Source: Spirochaetales bacterium
GTDB taxonomy: Bacteria > Spirochaetota > Spirochaetia > Sphaerochaetales > Sphaerochaetaceae
Length of the DNA stretch: 64,000 nt
Assembly (NCBI GenBank): GCA_022788185.1
Contig: JALEVV010000017.1
Location: forward strand, 1 to 64,000
Direction: 5' to 3'
The notes below the pieces were generated by a model. The model was not told the DNA's origin. It did not search any database and worked only from the letters and a program-made list of their open reading frames with translations. Shown one piece after another: positions 34,150-42,822 of this stretch. Within the stretch, counting starts at the first letter, position 1. Every line of letters begins with the position of its first letter. Made by a program: the position numbers and the translations under genes.

Positions 34150-35664
34150 ATGAGTCACGTAATCGAAATGATCGGGATCCGTAAGGAGTTCCCGGGTATC
34201 GTCGCCAACGACAACATAACACTGCAGGTGGAAGAGGGAGAAATCCACGCCATCCTCGGTGAGAACGGCGCAGGAAAGTCCACTCTTATGAGTATTCTCT
34301 TCGGCCTCTATCATGCAGACAGGGGTGTGATAAAGGTAAGGGGAAAGGAAGTCGACATCAAGAGCCCGAACGATGCGTTCGATCTTGGTATCGGAATGGT
34401 TCACCAGCACTTCCAGCTGGTACATAACTTCACTGTTGCGGAAAACATCATCCTCGGCAAGGAAGGCAGTTTTGTTTATGACATTAAGACCGCATCCAGA
34501 AAGATCAAGGAAATATCTGAAAAGTATGGCCTTGCCATCGAACCGGATATGGTCATTGAAGATATCACGGTGGGCATGCAGCAGCGTGTCGAAATCCTGA
34601 AGATGCTTTACAGGGATGCCGACATCCTCATCTTCGACGAGCCTACCGGAGTTCTGACTCCTCAGGAAATCGAGGAGCTGATGCAGATCATGAAAAACCT
34701 CATCAAGGAGGGTAAGTCTATCATCCTCATTACCCACAAGCTTGATGAGATCAAGCAGGTTGCGGACCGCTGTACCGTAATAAGACGCGGTAAGTACATC
34801 GGCGTCGTAGACGTTAAGACCACAAGCGTCGATGAGATGGCTGCCATGATGGTAGGCCGTCCCGTAAGCTTCAAGGTTGAGAAGAAGCCTCCCGTGCTTA
34901 AGGACACTGTCCTTGAGATCTCGCATCTCAGCGTCAAGAACGCAAAGGGCGTACTTGGAGTCAAGGACTTCTCCCTCTCAGTCAGAGGCGGTGAGATCGT
35001 GGGTGTGGCCGGTGTCGACGGAAACGGACAGAGTGAGCTCATCGAGGCGATCACGGGATTAAGAAAGATAGAGAGCGGCAGCGTCATCCTCTGCGGAAAT
35101 GACATTACCCACATGTCCATCCAGCAGCGCAACGAGCTCGGACTCGGACACATTCCCGAGGACAGACAGAAGAGGGGACTGGTCCTCTCCGCTCCGCTTA
35201 CGACCAACATGGTCATCAAGGAGTTCTACAAGCCCCGTTTCGGAAAGGGCGGTATTCTCCAGACAAAGGAAATCGAGGAGTACACCGAGGCGATCATCAA
35301 TAAGTTCGACGTCCGTTCCGGTGAAGGCAAGGACTCCCTTGCCGGAAAGCTTTCAGGCGGTAACCAGCAGAAGGCGATCATCGGCCGTGAAGTAACTGCA
35401 GAGCCTGAGCTTCTTATCGCAGTACAGCCTACCAGAGGTCTCGACGTCGGTGCAATCGAGTTCATTCATAAGCAGCTTGTGGAACAGAGGGACAAGGGTA
35501 AGGCCGTCCTGCTCGTCTCGTTCGAGCTTGATGAGATATTCAACCTCTCTGACCGCATTGCCGTAATCAATGCAGGCCGTCTCATCGATATCGTCGACAC
35601 CAAGGACACTGACGTCAATTCAGTCGGTCTCATGATGGCCGGTATAAAGAAGGAGGAGAAGTGA
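34150..35664 (+). CDS. Nucleoside ABC ATPase with two ATPase domains
   Basis: 504 residues, two tandem ABC domains as in the RbsA-like ATPases of BMP-type importers. Domain 1: Walker A GENGAGKST, VGMQQRVEILKML, ILIFDEPTGVLTPQE. Domain 2: degenerate P-loop region GVDGNGQSE, signature LSGGNQQKAIIGRE, LLIAVQPTRGLDVGA, where Gln replaces the Walker B Glu. This asymmetry is normal for the family. ATG 34150 follows GGAGATGAG; the ORF track's start at 34090 reads through the terminator. Its stop overlaps the next start by one base. Confidence 0.94.
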   Translation: MSHVIEMIGIRKEFPGIVANDNITLQVEEGEIHAILGENGAGKSTLMSILFGLYHADRGVIKVRGKEVDIKSPNDAFDLGIGMVHQHFQLVHNFTVAENIILGKEGSFVYDIKTASRKIKEISEKYGLAIEPDMVIEDITVGMQQRVEILKMLYRDADILIFDEPTGVLTPQEIEELMQIMKNLIKEGKSIILITHKLDEIKQVADRCTVIRRGKYIGVVDVKTTSVDEMAAMMVGRPVSFKVEKKPPVLKDTVLEISHLSVKNAKGVLGVKDFSLSVRGGEIVGVAGVDGNGQSELIEAITGLRKIESGSVILCGNDITHMSIQQRNELGLGHIPEDRQKRGLVLSAPLTTNMVIKEFYKPRFGKGGILQTKEIEEYTEAIINKFDVRSGEGKDSLAGKLSGGNQQKAIIGREVTAEPELLIAVQPTRGLDVGAIEFIHKQLVEQRDKGKAVLLVSFELDEIFNLSDRIAVINAGRLIDIVDTKDTDVNSVGLMMAGIKKEEK

Positions 35665-36878
35665 TGAACAAAGGAAAAGTGATTAACAAACCTCTGGAAG
35701 CCAGAAAGGCATCTCCCCTGCTCGTATCGGTATCGGCAGTTATCCTCGGCATGCTGGCCGGATGCATCCTCATACTGGTCATCGGAAAAAACCCCATAAC
35801 GGGTTATTCGAAGCTCTTCATGGGAGCCCTTTCCAACAAGAGAAAGATCGGTGCCACCATCGGACTCTCGACACAGCTCATCTTTGCCGGTCTTTCCTTT
35901 TCATTCGCATATAAGACAGGTCTCTTCAACATCGGCGGATCGGGACAGATGCTTGTCGGCGGCATCACATGCAGCCTGCTTGCCCACATGCTTCCCGCCG
36001 GTATTCCCAGACCCATCTACCTTGTCATCATTATCCTTGCGGCAATCCTGGCAGGCGGTCTCTGGGGCTTCATAAGCGGCTTCCTCAAGGCGAAGTTCAA
36101 CGTGCATGAGGTAGTATCGTGCATCATGCTCAACTGGATCGCCTACTGGATCTGCTACGACTTCATCCCGCGTTTCATCATCGATCCCTCGATTGCGGTA
36201 AAGTCAGCCCCGATCGCAAATGAGAGAACGCTCAGAAGCGGTATCTTCACGGCCCTCTTCGGCAAGACGACCACCGCAAACCTCGGCTTCCTGCTGGCAA
36301 TCGCGGCAGTCGTGCTCATCTGGTTCATCCTCAACAAGACGACTCTGGGCTTCAACCTGAAGGCAGTCGGTGCCAACAGATACTGTGCCGAATACGCAGG
36401 TATCAAGGTAACGAAGTCAATCATCATCTCGATGGCCATCTCCGGTGCCCTGTGCGGACTTGCAGGACTTTCATTCTACTGCGGTTACTCCAACATCATG
36501 GAAATGGGCAAGATGCCCAGTGAAGGCTTCGACGGCATTGCGGTATCCCTGCTGGGCAACGCAACCCCGGTAGGCTCACTGGTAGCCGGTCTCTTCTTCG
36601 GCGTGCTCAAGAACGGTAAGCTCTCCCTTGCCGCAATCGGAATCCCGACCGAACTGGCCGACACGATCATCGCCATCATCATCTACTTTGCCGCCACAAA
36701 CGTTCTCTTCAGGAACTTCTGGGACGGACTCTTCAAGAAATCCTTTGAAAGGCAGGAAGAGTATTTCAGCCTTGCGGTAAAGGGTGAGAAGACAATGGAT
36801 CAGGTAACGCCTGAAGAGAGAAAGGCCCTGATAAAGCAGGGCAAAGAGCTTGCAAAAGCCAAAAAGGAGGTAAAGTAA
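35664..36878 (+). CDS. Nucleoside ABC permease 1
   Basis: 404 residues; a branched-chain/ribose-type permease with about 8-10 membrane segments. Recognisable: FSFAYKTGLFNIGGSGQMLVGG and TLGFNLKAVGANRYCAEYAGI, then GLSFYCGYSN and PSEGFDGIAVSLLGNATPVG. ATG 35664 is chosen over GTG 35661 because AGGAGG then sits 7 bases upstream and ATG overlaps the preceding TGA. A long basic/acidic C-terminal tail (EERKALIKQGKELAKAKKEVK) extends past the last helix. Confidence 0.92.
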   Translation: MNKGKVINKPLEARKASPLLVSVSAVILGMLAGCILILVIGKNPITGYSKLFMGALSNKRKIGATIGLSTQLIFAGLSFSFAYKTGLFNIGGSGQMLVGGITCSLLAHMLPAGIPRPIYLVIIILAAILAGGLWGFISGFLKAKFNVHEVVSCIMLNWIAYWICYDFIPRFIIDPSIAVKSAPIANERTLRSGIFTALFGKTTTANLGFLLAIAAVVLIWFILNKTTLGFNLKAVGANRYCAEYAGIKVTKSIIISMAISGALCGLAGLSFYCGYSNIMEMGKMPSEGFDGIAVSLLGNATPVGSLVAGLFFGVLKNGKLSLAAIGIPTELADTIIAIIIYFAATNVLFRNFWDGLFKKSFERQEEYFSLAVKGEKTMDQVTPEERKALIKQGKELAKAKKEVK

Positions 36879-36879
36879 T

Positions 36880-37827
36880 ATGTGGGAACTCCTTATCATA
36901 ATCGTACCGTCCGCGATCGCATACACGATGCCGCTCTTAATGGGCGCCCTCGGCGGTCTTTATTCTGAGCGCAGCGGTGTCACCAACCTCTGTATCGAAG
37001 GTCTCATGCTCTTCGGATGCTTTGCCTCTGCCGCAACCATCGTGAAGCTTCAGGCAATCCCCGGTTTCAGCTACAACCTTGCCATCGTCATCGGCATCGT
37101 CGTCGCGATGCTGGCTTCCACACTGCTGGCAGCCCTCCATGCCTTTGCCTCGATCAATCTCAAGGCAGACCAGACGATCTCCGGAACGGCCATCAACATG
37201 CTTTCCACCGCTCTTTCCCTCTTCCTGGCACAGACGATCACGGGAAGCGGAAACATCACCGTCGTGAGAGCCGTCATCAGAAGCGATGTGCCCCTGCTTT
37301 CAAAGATCCCCGTCATCGGCCCCCTGTTCTTCTCGGAGTCCTACTGGACTACCTGGATCTGCATCGCGGTCTGGATCTCCAGCTACTTCCTCCTTTATAA
37401 GACAAGCTTCGGCCTCAGACTCAGGGCTTGCGGTGAGCATCCTTCCGCAGTTGCATCTGCCGGTGTCAACGTCCATAAGATGAGATACATCGGTGTGCTT
37501 ACATCCGGTTTCCTTTCAGGTCTCGGCGGCGCATGCATCCTCGTCACATATGCGGGTGAGTACAATGCCGGAGCCGGTATCAACGGTCTTGGCTTCCTGG
37601 CAATCGCAGCCCTCATCTTCGGACAGTGGAAGCCGCTCGGAATCCTCGGTTCCACCGCTTTCTTCGGACTGTGCATGACGATTGCGAACATCGGAAGAAT
37701 CCTTCCCGCGTTCTCAGGGATCCCGATGGCAGTCCTCGGTGCGTTCCCGTACGTCGCAACACTCATCGCACTTGTATTCTCATCCAAGAAGAGTGCGGCT
37801 CCGCTGGCTTCCGGTCAGCCCTTCTGA
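36880..37827 (+). CDS. Nucleoside ABC permease 2
   Basis: 315 residues, partner of the preceding permease. Family pattern: PLLMGALGGLYSERSGVTNLCIEGLMLFG, SFGLRLRACGEHPSAVASAGVNV, GLGFLAIAALIFGQWKPLG. AAGGAGG precedes ATG 36880 with no gap to speak of between the genes. The N-terminal YSERSGV is the usual mark of BMP-type permeases. Confidence 0.93.
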   Translation: MWELLIIIVPSAIAYTMPLLMGALGGLYSERSGVTNLCIEGLMLFGCFASAATIVKLQAIPGFSYNLAIVIGIVVAMLASTLLAALHAFASINLKADQTISGTAINMLSTALSLFLAQTITGSGNITVVRAVIRSDVPLLSKIPVIGPLFFSESYWTTWICIAVWISSYFLLYKTSFGLRLRACGEHPSAVASAGVNVHKMRYIGVLTSGFLSGLGGACILVTYAGEYNAGAGINGLGFLAIAALIFGQWKPLGILGSTAFFGLCMTIANIGRILPAFSGIPMAVLGAFPYVATLIALVFSSKKSAAPLASGQPF

Positions 37828-37839
37828 TGGAGGTAATGT

Positions 37840-38664
37840 ATGTTAATTGACAATCTTAAGGAAAGCGCGGCTTTCATCCGCTCCCGTATCGGAGATGACA
37901 TTCCCGAAATCGCCATCGTGCTCGGCTCCGGCCTCGGAGACCTGGCCGAGCAGCTCTCCGATCCCGTGTACATCCCGTACTCTGAGATTCCCCACTTCCC
38001 GGTATCAACGGTGCCGGGACACAAGGGCAGACTCGCAGTCGGTAAGCTTGAAGGCAGAAAGGTTCTGTGCATGCAGGGACGCTTCCACTACTATGAGGGC
38101 TGGACACTCCAGCAGTGCGTCTATCCCATCCAGACCTTCAGGGTACTCGGAATCTGGAATCTCATGCTCACCAATGCCGCAGGCTGTGTGAACACCTCCT
38201 GGCAGCCCGGAGACCTCATGGTCATCACCGATCACATCAAGCTCATGGGCGATTCACCGATGAGAGGTGCCAACTGTGATGAGCTCGGTCCCAGATTCTT
38301 CGACATGAGCCATGTCTATGACAGGGAGCTGCAGAAGACAGCCCATCAGGCTGCCGCAAAGCAGGGCTTCTCCCTCAGGGAAGGCATCTACATGCTCTTC
38401 GGCGGCCCCCAGTTCGAGACCCCGGCCGAAGTGAGGCTTGCCCGTGCCCTCGGCGCAGATGCAGTCGGCATGTCCACTGTCCCCGAAGCGATCGCGGCCA
38501 GTCAGATGTCCATGAAGGTGCTCGGTATCTCATGTCTCACCAACATGGGTGCTGGCATCCTTGATCAGCCACTGAACCATGAGGAAGTCCTGGAAACAGG
38601 TGAAAGGGTTAAGAACCGCTTCCAGGCTCTCGTAAGGGAGATAATCTCAAAGTGGCCGCTGTAA
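37840..38664 (+). CDS. punA: Purine nucleoside phosphorylase (trimeric type)
   Basis: 274 residues. Phosphorolysis of inosine/guanosine to base and ribose-1-phosphate. Signatures of the PunA/human-type enzyme: IVLGSGLGDLAEQL (phosphate site), GHKGRLAVGKLEG, MQGRFHYYEG, LTNAAGCVN, the FETPAEVR active-site Glu, and GADAVGMSTVPEAI. It follows the permease genes after 12 bases, which fixes the importer's substrate class as purine nucleosides. It overlaps the cupin gene. Confidence 0.96.
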   Translation: MLIDNLKESAAFIRSRIGDDIPEIAIVLGSGLGDLAEQLSDPVYIPYSEIPHFPVSTVPGHKGRLAVGKLEGRKVLCMQGRFHYYEGWTLQQCVYPIQTFRVLGIWNLMLTNAAGCVNTSWQPGDLMVITDHIKLMGDSPMRGANCDELGPRFFDMSHVYDRELQKTAHQAAAKQGFSLREGIYMLFGGPQFETPAEVRLARALGADAVGMSTVPEAIAASQMSMKVLGISCLTNMGAGILDQPLNHEEVLETGERVKNRFQALVREIISKWPL

Positions 38665-39074
38665 GCGACATAATCATGCGTCATGACCTCTCTCCCCTCC
38701 CCGGGGAAGGAGGTTATTTTCGTTTTATCGACACCTTCGGGGAAAACTCGGGGTGCATCTACTATCTCATCACCCGGGATACCTTCTCCTCGCTCCACAG
38801 ACTCACCGATGATGAGATGTGGTTCTTTCTCGAAGGAGGGGAGGCGGAGCAGCTCATCATCCATCCTGACGGAAGGGAGGAAGTGCGAAGGCTCTCTGCT
38901 TCCTGCCGCAGCTCCCTGGTTAAGGCTGAGTGCTGGCAGGGAACGAAGCTGAGAAGCGGTGAATATGCACTCTTTTCCACAGTCATGTCACCGCGCTACC
39001 GGGATGATATGTACTCCTCCCCGTCAGCTGATGTTATCGATGCCCACCCGGCAGCAAAGGAGTTCCTGCCATGA
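38652..39074 (+). CDS. DUF985 cupin-fold protein
   Basis: 140 residues of the DUF985/Cupin_5 family: LSPLPGEGGYFRFIDT at the start, SSLHRLTDDEMWFFLEGG with the cupin metal-type His, and a closing TVMSPRYRDD. The biochemical function is unknown. GTG 38652 is preferred over ATG 38676 because the residues before the internal Met (SDIIM) fit the family's opening helix; it overlaps punA by 13 bases. The next SDR gene overlaps it by 4 bases. Confidence 0.78.
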   Translation: MAAVSDIIMRHDLSPLPGEGGYFRFIDTFGENSGCIYYLITRDTFSSLHRLTDDEMWFFLEGGEAEQLIIHPDGREEVRRLSASCRSSLVKAECWQGTKLRSGEYALFSTVMSPRYRDDMYSSPSADVIDAHPAAKEFLP

Positions 39075-39739
39075 AAAGCGTTCTCATCACAGGGGCATAC
39101 TCACCCCTTGGACGGGCGATATGCACTCAGTTCCTCTCTGCCGGATACAATGTATACGGCACGACGACCAATCCGGAAAACCACGATGATGAAATCACGA
39201 CACTGGTTGTGGACATCACAAGGGAAGCTGAAACGGAGAAGGCCCTTTCAACCATTTCCGAGCTCGATGTGCTCGTGAACAATGCGGGCATCTTCACCAG
39301 TGCAGCTCCCGGGGAGCTGACTCTGGAGGACTTTGAGAGCGTGTTTGCCGTGAACCTCAGGGGGCTTTTCCTCGTTACCAGAAAGCTGCTGCCGCTGCTT
39401 GAGAAGAGCGATGGCTCGATCGTGAACATCTCTTCAATGAACAGCCTCCATCCGGGCTTCGGAGGCACCGCCCACTACGATGCCTCAAAGGGAGCGGTCT
39501 CTGCATACACCAGATCCCTTGCCAGGGAAACGGGGCTCAGGGTAAATGCGCTTGCCCCCGGCCTGATATCCAGAAAGGCCTTGGAGGGAAGCGACCTGGA
39601 AAGACACTGGAAGGATCATACTGTCTGTCCTGAGATGATGAATACCGAAGAGCTTGCCCGAACCGTCCTCTTCCTGGCTGAGTCGACGGGTATTTACGGT
39701 CAGACATTGCTTCAGGATAACGGATATTGTCTTTACTAA
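39071..39739 (+). CDS. Short-chain dehydrogenase/reductase
   Basis: 222 residues. Classical SDR layout: VLITGAYSPLGRAI (variant of TGxxxGxG), DVLVNNAGIF, VNISSMNS with the catalytic Ser, and YDASKGAV with the catalytic Tyr and Lys. It ends with a short VLFLAESTGIYGQTLLQDNG segment. Substrate unknown. Start overlaps the DUF985 gene (ATGA), so it is the probable last gene of the nucleoside operon. Confidence 0.88.
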   Translation: MKSVLITGAYSPLGRAICTQFLSAGYNVYGTTTNPENHDDEITTLVVDITREAETEKALSTISELDVLVNNAGIFTSAAPGELTLEDFESVFAVNLRGLFLVTRKLLPLLEKSDGSIVNISSMNSLHPGFGGTAHYDASKGAVSAYTRSLARETGLRVNALAPGLISRKALEGSDLERHWKDHTVCPEMMNTEELARTVLFLAESTGIYGQTLLQDNGYCLY

Positions 39740-39755
39740 GCGGAAAGGGTGCATT

Positions 39756-39761
39756 TATAAT
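39756..39761 (+). promoter_or_regulatory. -10 box for the phosphoesterase gene
   Basis: TATAAT ends 8 bases before ATG 39770; at most a leader of 1-2 bases, no clear ribosome binding site. The -35 is weak. Confidence 0.45.
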
Positions 39762-39769
39762 TAAGAGTC

Positions 39770-40465
39770 ATGAAGATTCTGTGCGTGGCTGATGAGACCG
39801 ACTCTCTTGTATATAGCTCTGTCGTGAAGAGCATATACGGTGACTGCGACTTCGTCATAAGCGCAGGAGACCTCCCTTTGAGATACTACGACTACATCAT
39901 GACCATCCTGGGCAAGGATCTTTACTACGTCTACGGCAACCACAATCTGGAACAGTTCCGTGAGAGGATGCTGAAGGAAGACATATACTCCCAGATGGGA
40001 CAGCGTACAAACCTCATACCACATTCCGGCGGTGACCTCGTTGACGGTAAGTGCATTTACGATAAGAAAAGGGATCTCATAATAATGGGTCTGGGCGGCT
40101 CCATGCTCTACAACTACGGAATGAGCCAGTACTCCGAAAAACAGATGCTTTGGAGGATAAGAAAGCTCATTCCCAGACTTCTTTACAACAAAAAACGTTA
40201 CGGAAGGTATGTGGACATCCTCATCACCCATGCACCCGTTGCCGGAATGGGCGACGGCGTTGATATCTGCCATAAGGGTTTTGAGTGCTTTAAGTGGTTC
40301 ATTGAACGTTATTCACCCAGGTATCTGCTGCACGGACATGTGCACCTGTTTGACGAGAATGCAAACAGAATGTATAAATACGGAGATACCACGATAATCA
40401 ACATCTACAAGAGTTTCATCATAGATGATCCTGCTCTCGGGAGGAGCGATGTCAGAAAACCTTAA
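39770..40465 (+). CDS. Calcineurin-like metallophosphoesterase
   Basis: 231 residues with the metal-binding blocks of the family: VISAGDLP (Asp), VYGNHNLE (Asn-His), ILITHAPVAG (His) and LLHGHVHLF (His-x-His). The first DxH block is replaced by CVADETDSL, which carries the Asp only. It could act on a nucleotide or phosphoester; the substrate is unknown. Its end overlaps the ParB-like gene by 17 bases, so the two are expressed together. Near-leaderless start. Confidence 0.85.
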   Translation: MKILCVADETDSLVYSSVVKSIYGDCDFVISAGDLPLRYYDYIMTILGKDLYYVYGNHNLEQFRERMLKEDIYSQMGQRTNLIPHSGGDLVDGKCIYDKKRDLIIMGLGGSMLYNYGMSQYSEKQMLWRIRKLIPRLLYNKKRYGRYVDILITHAPVAGMGDGVDICHKGFECFKWFIERYSPRYLLHGHVHLFDENANRMYKYGDTTIINIYKSFIIDDPALGRSDVRKP

Positions 40466-41354
40466 TTCCAATCAGGCGATGGAGGACTTCAGCCGAGCAA
40501 AGAGAAGGGCCCGCTTCAACTCCTTCTTCAATACGCTCCAGTGGAAGAATTCCGATCTCCTTTCCCTCTATGAGGTGACGAAAATCATCAAGCCCAGGAA
40601 AGAGACTTACCTGGGAATGCAGACGATCCCTGTGGATAAAATCATAGGTTCGGAAGGACGCTACCGGGACTTCTCCTCAGCCTTCTTCCCCAAGAAGGAG
40701 ATGCTGAAGAGCCGCTGGACCAGTATCGACATGGCAAGGCTTGAGGATGTCATCCTGCCCCCGATCTCAGTCTACTCCCTGGGCGGAAACTACTTCGTGC
40801 GCGACGGAAACCACAGGGTGTCGGTCGCCAAGAGCATGGGAGTCGAGTTCATAGATGCCGAGGTCGTTGAGCTGGACAGCCAGATCGAGCTTGAACCGGG
40901 CATGACGCTGAAGCAGATAAAGGCCCGTGCGGTGGAGTATGAGAGGAAGATGTTCATGAATCAGTACAATCCCACATACCTGCCCATGGATGAGATCCGT
41001 TTCACGGCACCGGGCTCATACCCTGAGATGGTAAACCACATCCTGGTTCACAAGTACTACATCAATCAGAACAGGGAAGGTGAGATTTCCTTCGAGGAAG
41101 CCGCGAAGAGCTGGTATGAGAATGTCTACAAGCCCATCATCAGTGAGGTCAGGAAGGACAAGGTGCTTTCCAACTTCCCCGGTGAGACGGAAGGCGACAT
41201 GTACATGTGGCTTGTGAGGAAGTGGGATGAGAAGAAGCGCATGAAGCACGATGCCAGCATAGAGGAAACTGTCTCTGAGGCGAAAAAAGAGACGGCCCGC
41301 GGCCGCCTCGGAAGATATTTCAGAAAGCTTGCTGATTTCTTCAGACGCTCATAG
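40449..41354 (+). CDS. ParB/sulfiredoxin-like domain protein
   Basis: 301 residues. Residues about 60-140 form a ParB N-terminal-like domain: IPVDKIIGSEGRYRDF and VRDGNHRVSVAKSMGV, the latter being the NTP-binding motif of this fold. There is no helix-turn-helix of plasmid ParB, so it is not a partition protein; the C-terminal half is helical and ends in a basic tail (RGRLGRYFRKLADFFRRS). ATG 40449 follows GGGAGGAG. Partner and function are unknown; overlap with the phosphoesterase gene suggests they work together. Confidence 0.75.
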   Translation: MSENLNSNQAMEDFSRAKRRARFNSFFNTLQWKNSDLLSLYEVTKIIKPRKETYLGMQTIPVDKIIGSEGRYRDFSSAFFPKKEMLKSRWTSIDMARLEDVILPPISVYSLGGNYFVRDGNHRVSVAKSMGVEFIDAEVVELDSQIELEPGMTLKQIKARAVEYERKMFMNQYNPTYLPMDEIRFTAPGSYPEMVNHILVHKYYINQNREGEISFEEAAKSWYENVYKPIISEVRKDKVLSNFPGETEGDMYMWLVRKWDEKKRMKHDASIEETVSEAKKETARGRLGRYFRKLADFFRRS

Positions 41355-41930
41355 ATAGCTCAGTATTCCTTCCACATACTTGTCAATGACATCACCGAGT
41401 TTGTCGCTCGGTCTTATTCCCTTGTCCCGTCCCTCAAGGTGGACTATTCCCGCCACGGGCTGGTTTGAAAGCCTGACCTCCGGATGCACTCCGTAGGGAA
41501 TGTGCAGCAGGGACATGTTCTGTGCCCAGTAAAGCATTGAGTCGAGGGCGTGAGAGCCTTCGCAGATCGAGTGGGCGCAGCTGGTGAAGCAGCCGAATAG
41601 TCTTCCGACCAGTCTCCGCTCCTCACACATATCATAGGTGCTGTCCAGAAAGGCCTTCATCTCCGCGGTCATGCCGCCGAAGCGGGTAGGTGCTCCGAGT
41701 ATTATCATATCGGCCTTTTCCAGTGTTTCCTCGTTTGCAACCGAGAGATCGAGTATATCCTCAAGATACTGATTCACGCTGTCATTCTCTGCCGCCAGGA
41801 TGTGAAGGTCGGGATCCTCGACCCTGTAGAGCCTTGCATCTATTCCCGATTCCTTAAGCCTGTCCTGCAGGTATGAGGCAATGATGTAAATGTTACCGCT
41901 GACTGAATGGATTATTATGTTGCATCTCAT
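41349..41930 (-). CDS. Flavodoxin-fold protein (WrbA-like)
   Basis: 193 residues. An FMN-binding flavodoxin fold: SVSGNIYIIASYL at the phosphate loop, ILGAPTRFGGMTAEMKAFLD (as in WrbA/NQO-type quinone reductases). AAAGGAG and a TATAAT box precede ATG 41930. It is convergent with the ParB-like gene, with a 6-base overlap. Probable role: NAD(P)H-dependent quinone or flavin reduction. Confidence 0.82.
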   Translation of the reverse strand: MRCNIIIHSVSGNIYIIASYLQDRLKESGIDARLYRVEDPDLHILAAENDSVNQYLEDILDLSVANEETLEKADMIILGAPTRFGGMTAEMKAFLDSTYDMCEERRLVGRLFGCFTSCAHSICEGSHALDSMLYWAQNMSLLHIPYGVHPEVRLSNQPVAGIVHLEGRDKGIRPSDKLGDVIDKYVEGILSYL

Positions 41931-41986
41931 ATGAAGTGCTCCTTTCAGTCATTATAACCCAACAGTACGGGCCGCTGTTATATTTT

Positions 41987-42763
41987 TCAGCACCAGGCGC
42001 TGTATAGCCCATCCCTGGAATCGACATAAATCCTCTGACCGTAAACCTCACTCAGCAGGGTTTCAGTAAGAATCTCCTCCTTCGGGCCGTCAGCAAAGAT
42101 GCATCCGTCCTTCATGACGATGATGCGGTCGATTTCGGGAATGATTTCGGCAAGCTCATGGGTTACCAGTAATATCGTCTTACCCTCTGTCGCATATGCC
42201 GATATGGTGCGCCTCAGATCGCTTCTGGAGGGAAAGTCCAGGGCGTTTGATGCCTCATCGAGGAGCATGAGCGGAGGATCTGTGATGGCGGCCCTTGCCA
42301 GGAGCGCACGGGAGCGCTCCCCTGAGGAAAGGGTGTTCATGGCCTTGTCCCTGAGATGCCAGATGCCGACCCTTCTTAGCTCCGCAGAGCATCTTTCCTT
42401 ATCGTCCTCACTCACCACATGGTGAAAGTCCAGCCCGATGGCGGCATAGAGCCCGGAGAGGACGATGTCGAAGACTGTATACTTCGTATTCGTGTACCAG
42501 CTGAGGGTGTGGTTCACGATACCGATCTTCTTCTTAAGCTGTTCCACCCGCCACCTCTCCTCTCCGAAGAGGGCAAGGCAGTAGTCGTCGGTGCGGAGAG
42601 GATAGGTATTTCTGGCAATTACGTTGATGAGGGTGGACTTACCTGCTCCGTTGGGGCCGATGATGGCAATCTTCTCACCTTCGGCCACAGTGAGCGAGAC
42701 GTCCTTCAGGATGTACTCCCCATCCCTCCTTACCGATGCATGTCTTAATTCTATTACGTTCAT
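41987..42763 (-). CDS. Stand-alone ABC ATPase
   Basis: 258 residues, one ABC domain: Walker A GPNGAGKST, Q-loop IVNHTLSWY, signature LSSGERSRALLARA, Walker B LMLLDEASNALD, switch His in VTHELAEI. Walker B ends in DEAS rather than DEP, as in the ModF/YlmA-like group without dedicated permeases. No membrane partner lies nearby. Its start is 60 bases behind the GntR gene, across a terminator. The role is unknown; regulation of metal or translation-linked processes has been seen in relatives. Confidence 0.82.
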   Translation of the reverse strand: MNVIELRHASVRRDGEYILKDVSLTVAEGEKIAIIGPNGAGKSTLINVIARNTYPLRTDDYCLALFGEERWRVEQLKKKIGIVNHTLSWYTNTKYTVFDIVLSGLYAAIGLDFHHVVSEDDKERCSAELRRVGIWHLRDKAMNTLSSGERSRALLARAAITDPPLMLLDEASNALDFPSRSDLRRTISAYATEGKTILLVTHELAEIIPEIDRIIVMKDGCIFADGPKEEILTETLLSEVYGQRIYVDSRDGLYSAWC

Positions 42764-42771
42764 CTTTTCTC

Positions 42772-42799
42772 AAAAAAAGATGGCAGGGTTCCTGCCATC
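42772..42799 (-). terminator. Intrinsic terminator after the GntR gene
   Basis: Minus strand: GATGGCAGG pairs with CCTGCCATC, followed by seven T. Confidence 0.88.
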
Positions 42800-42822
42800 G
42801 TATCAGGTGTTGTGATGTCAGC

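Noticed and set aside
34057-34926. 289-residue antisense ORF opposite the nucleoside ATPase gene
   Set aside because: Shadow of a gene with complete ABC motifs; no family resemblance.
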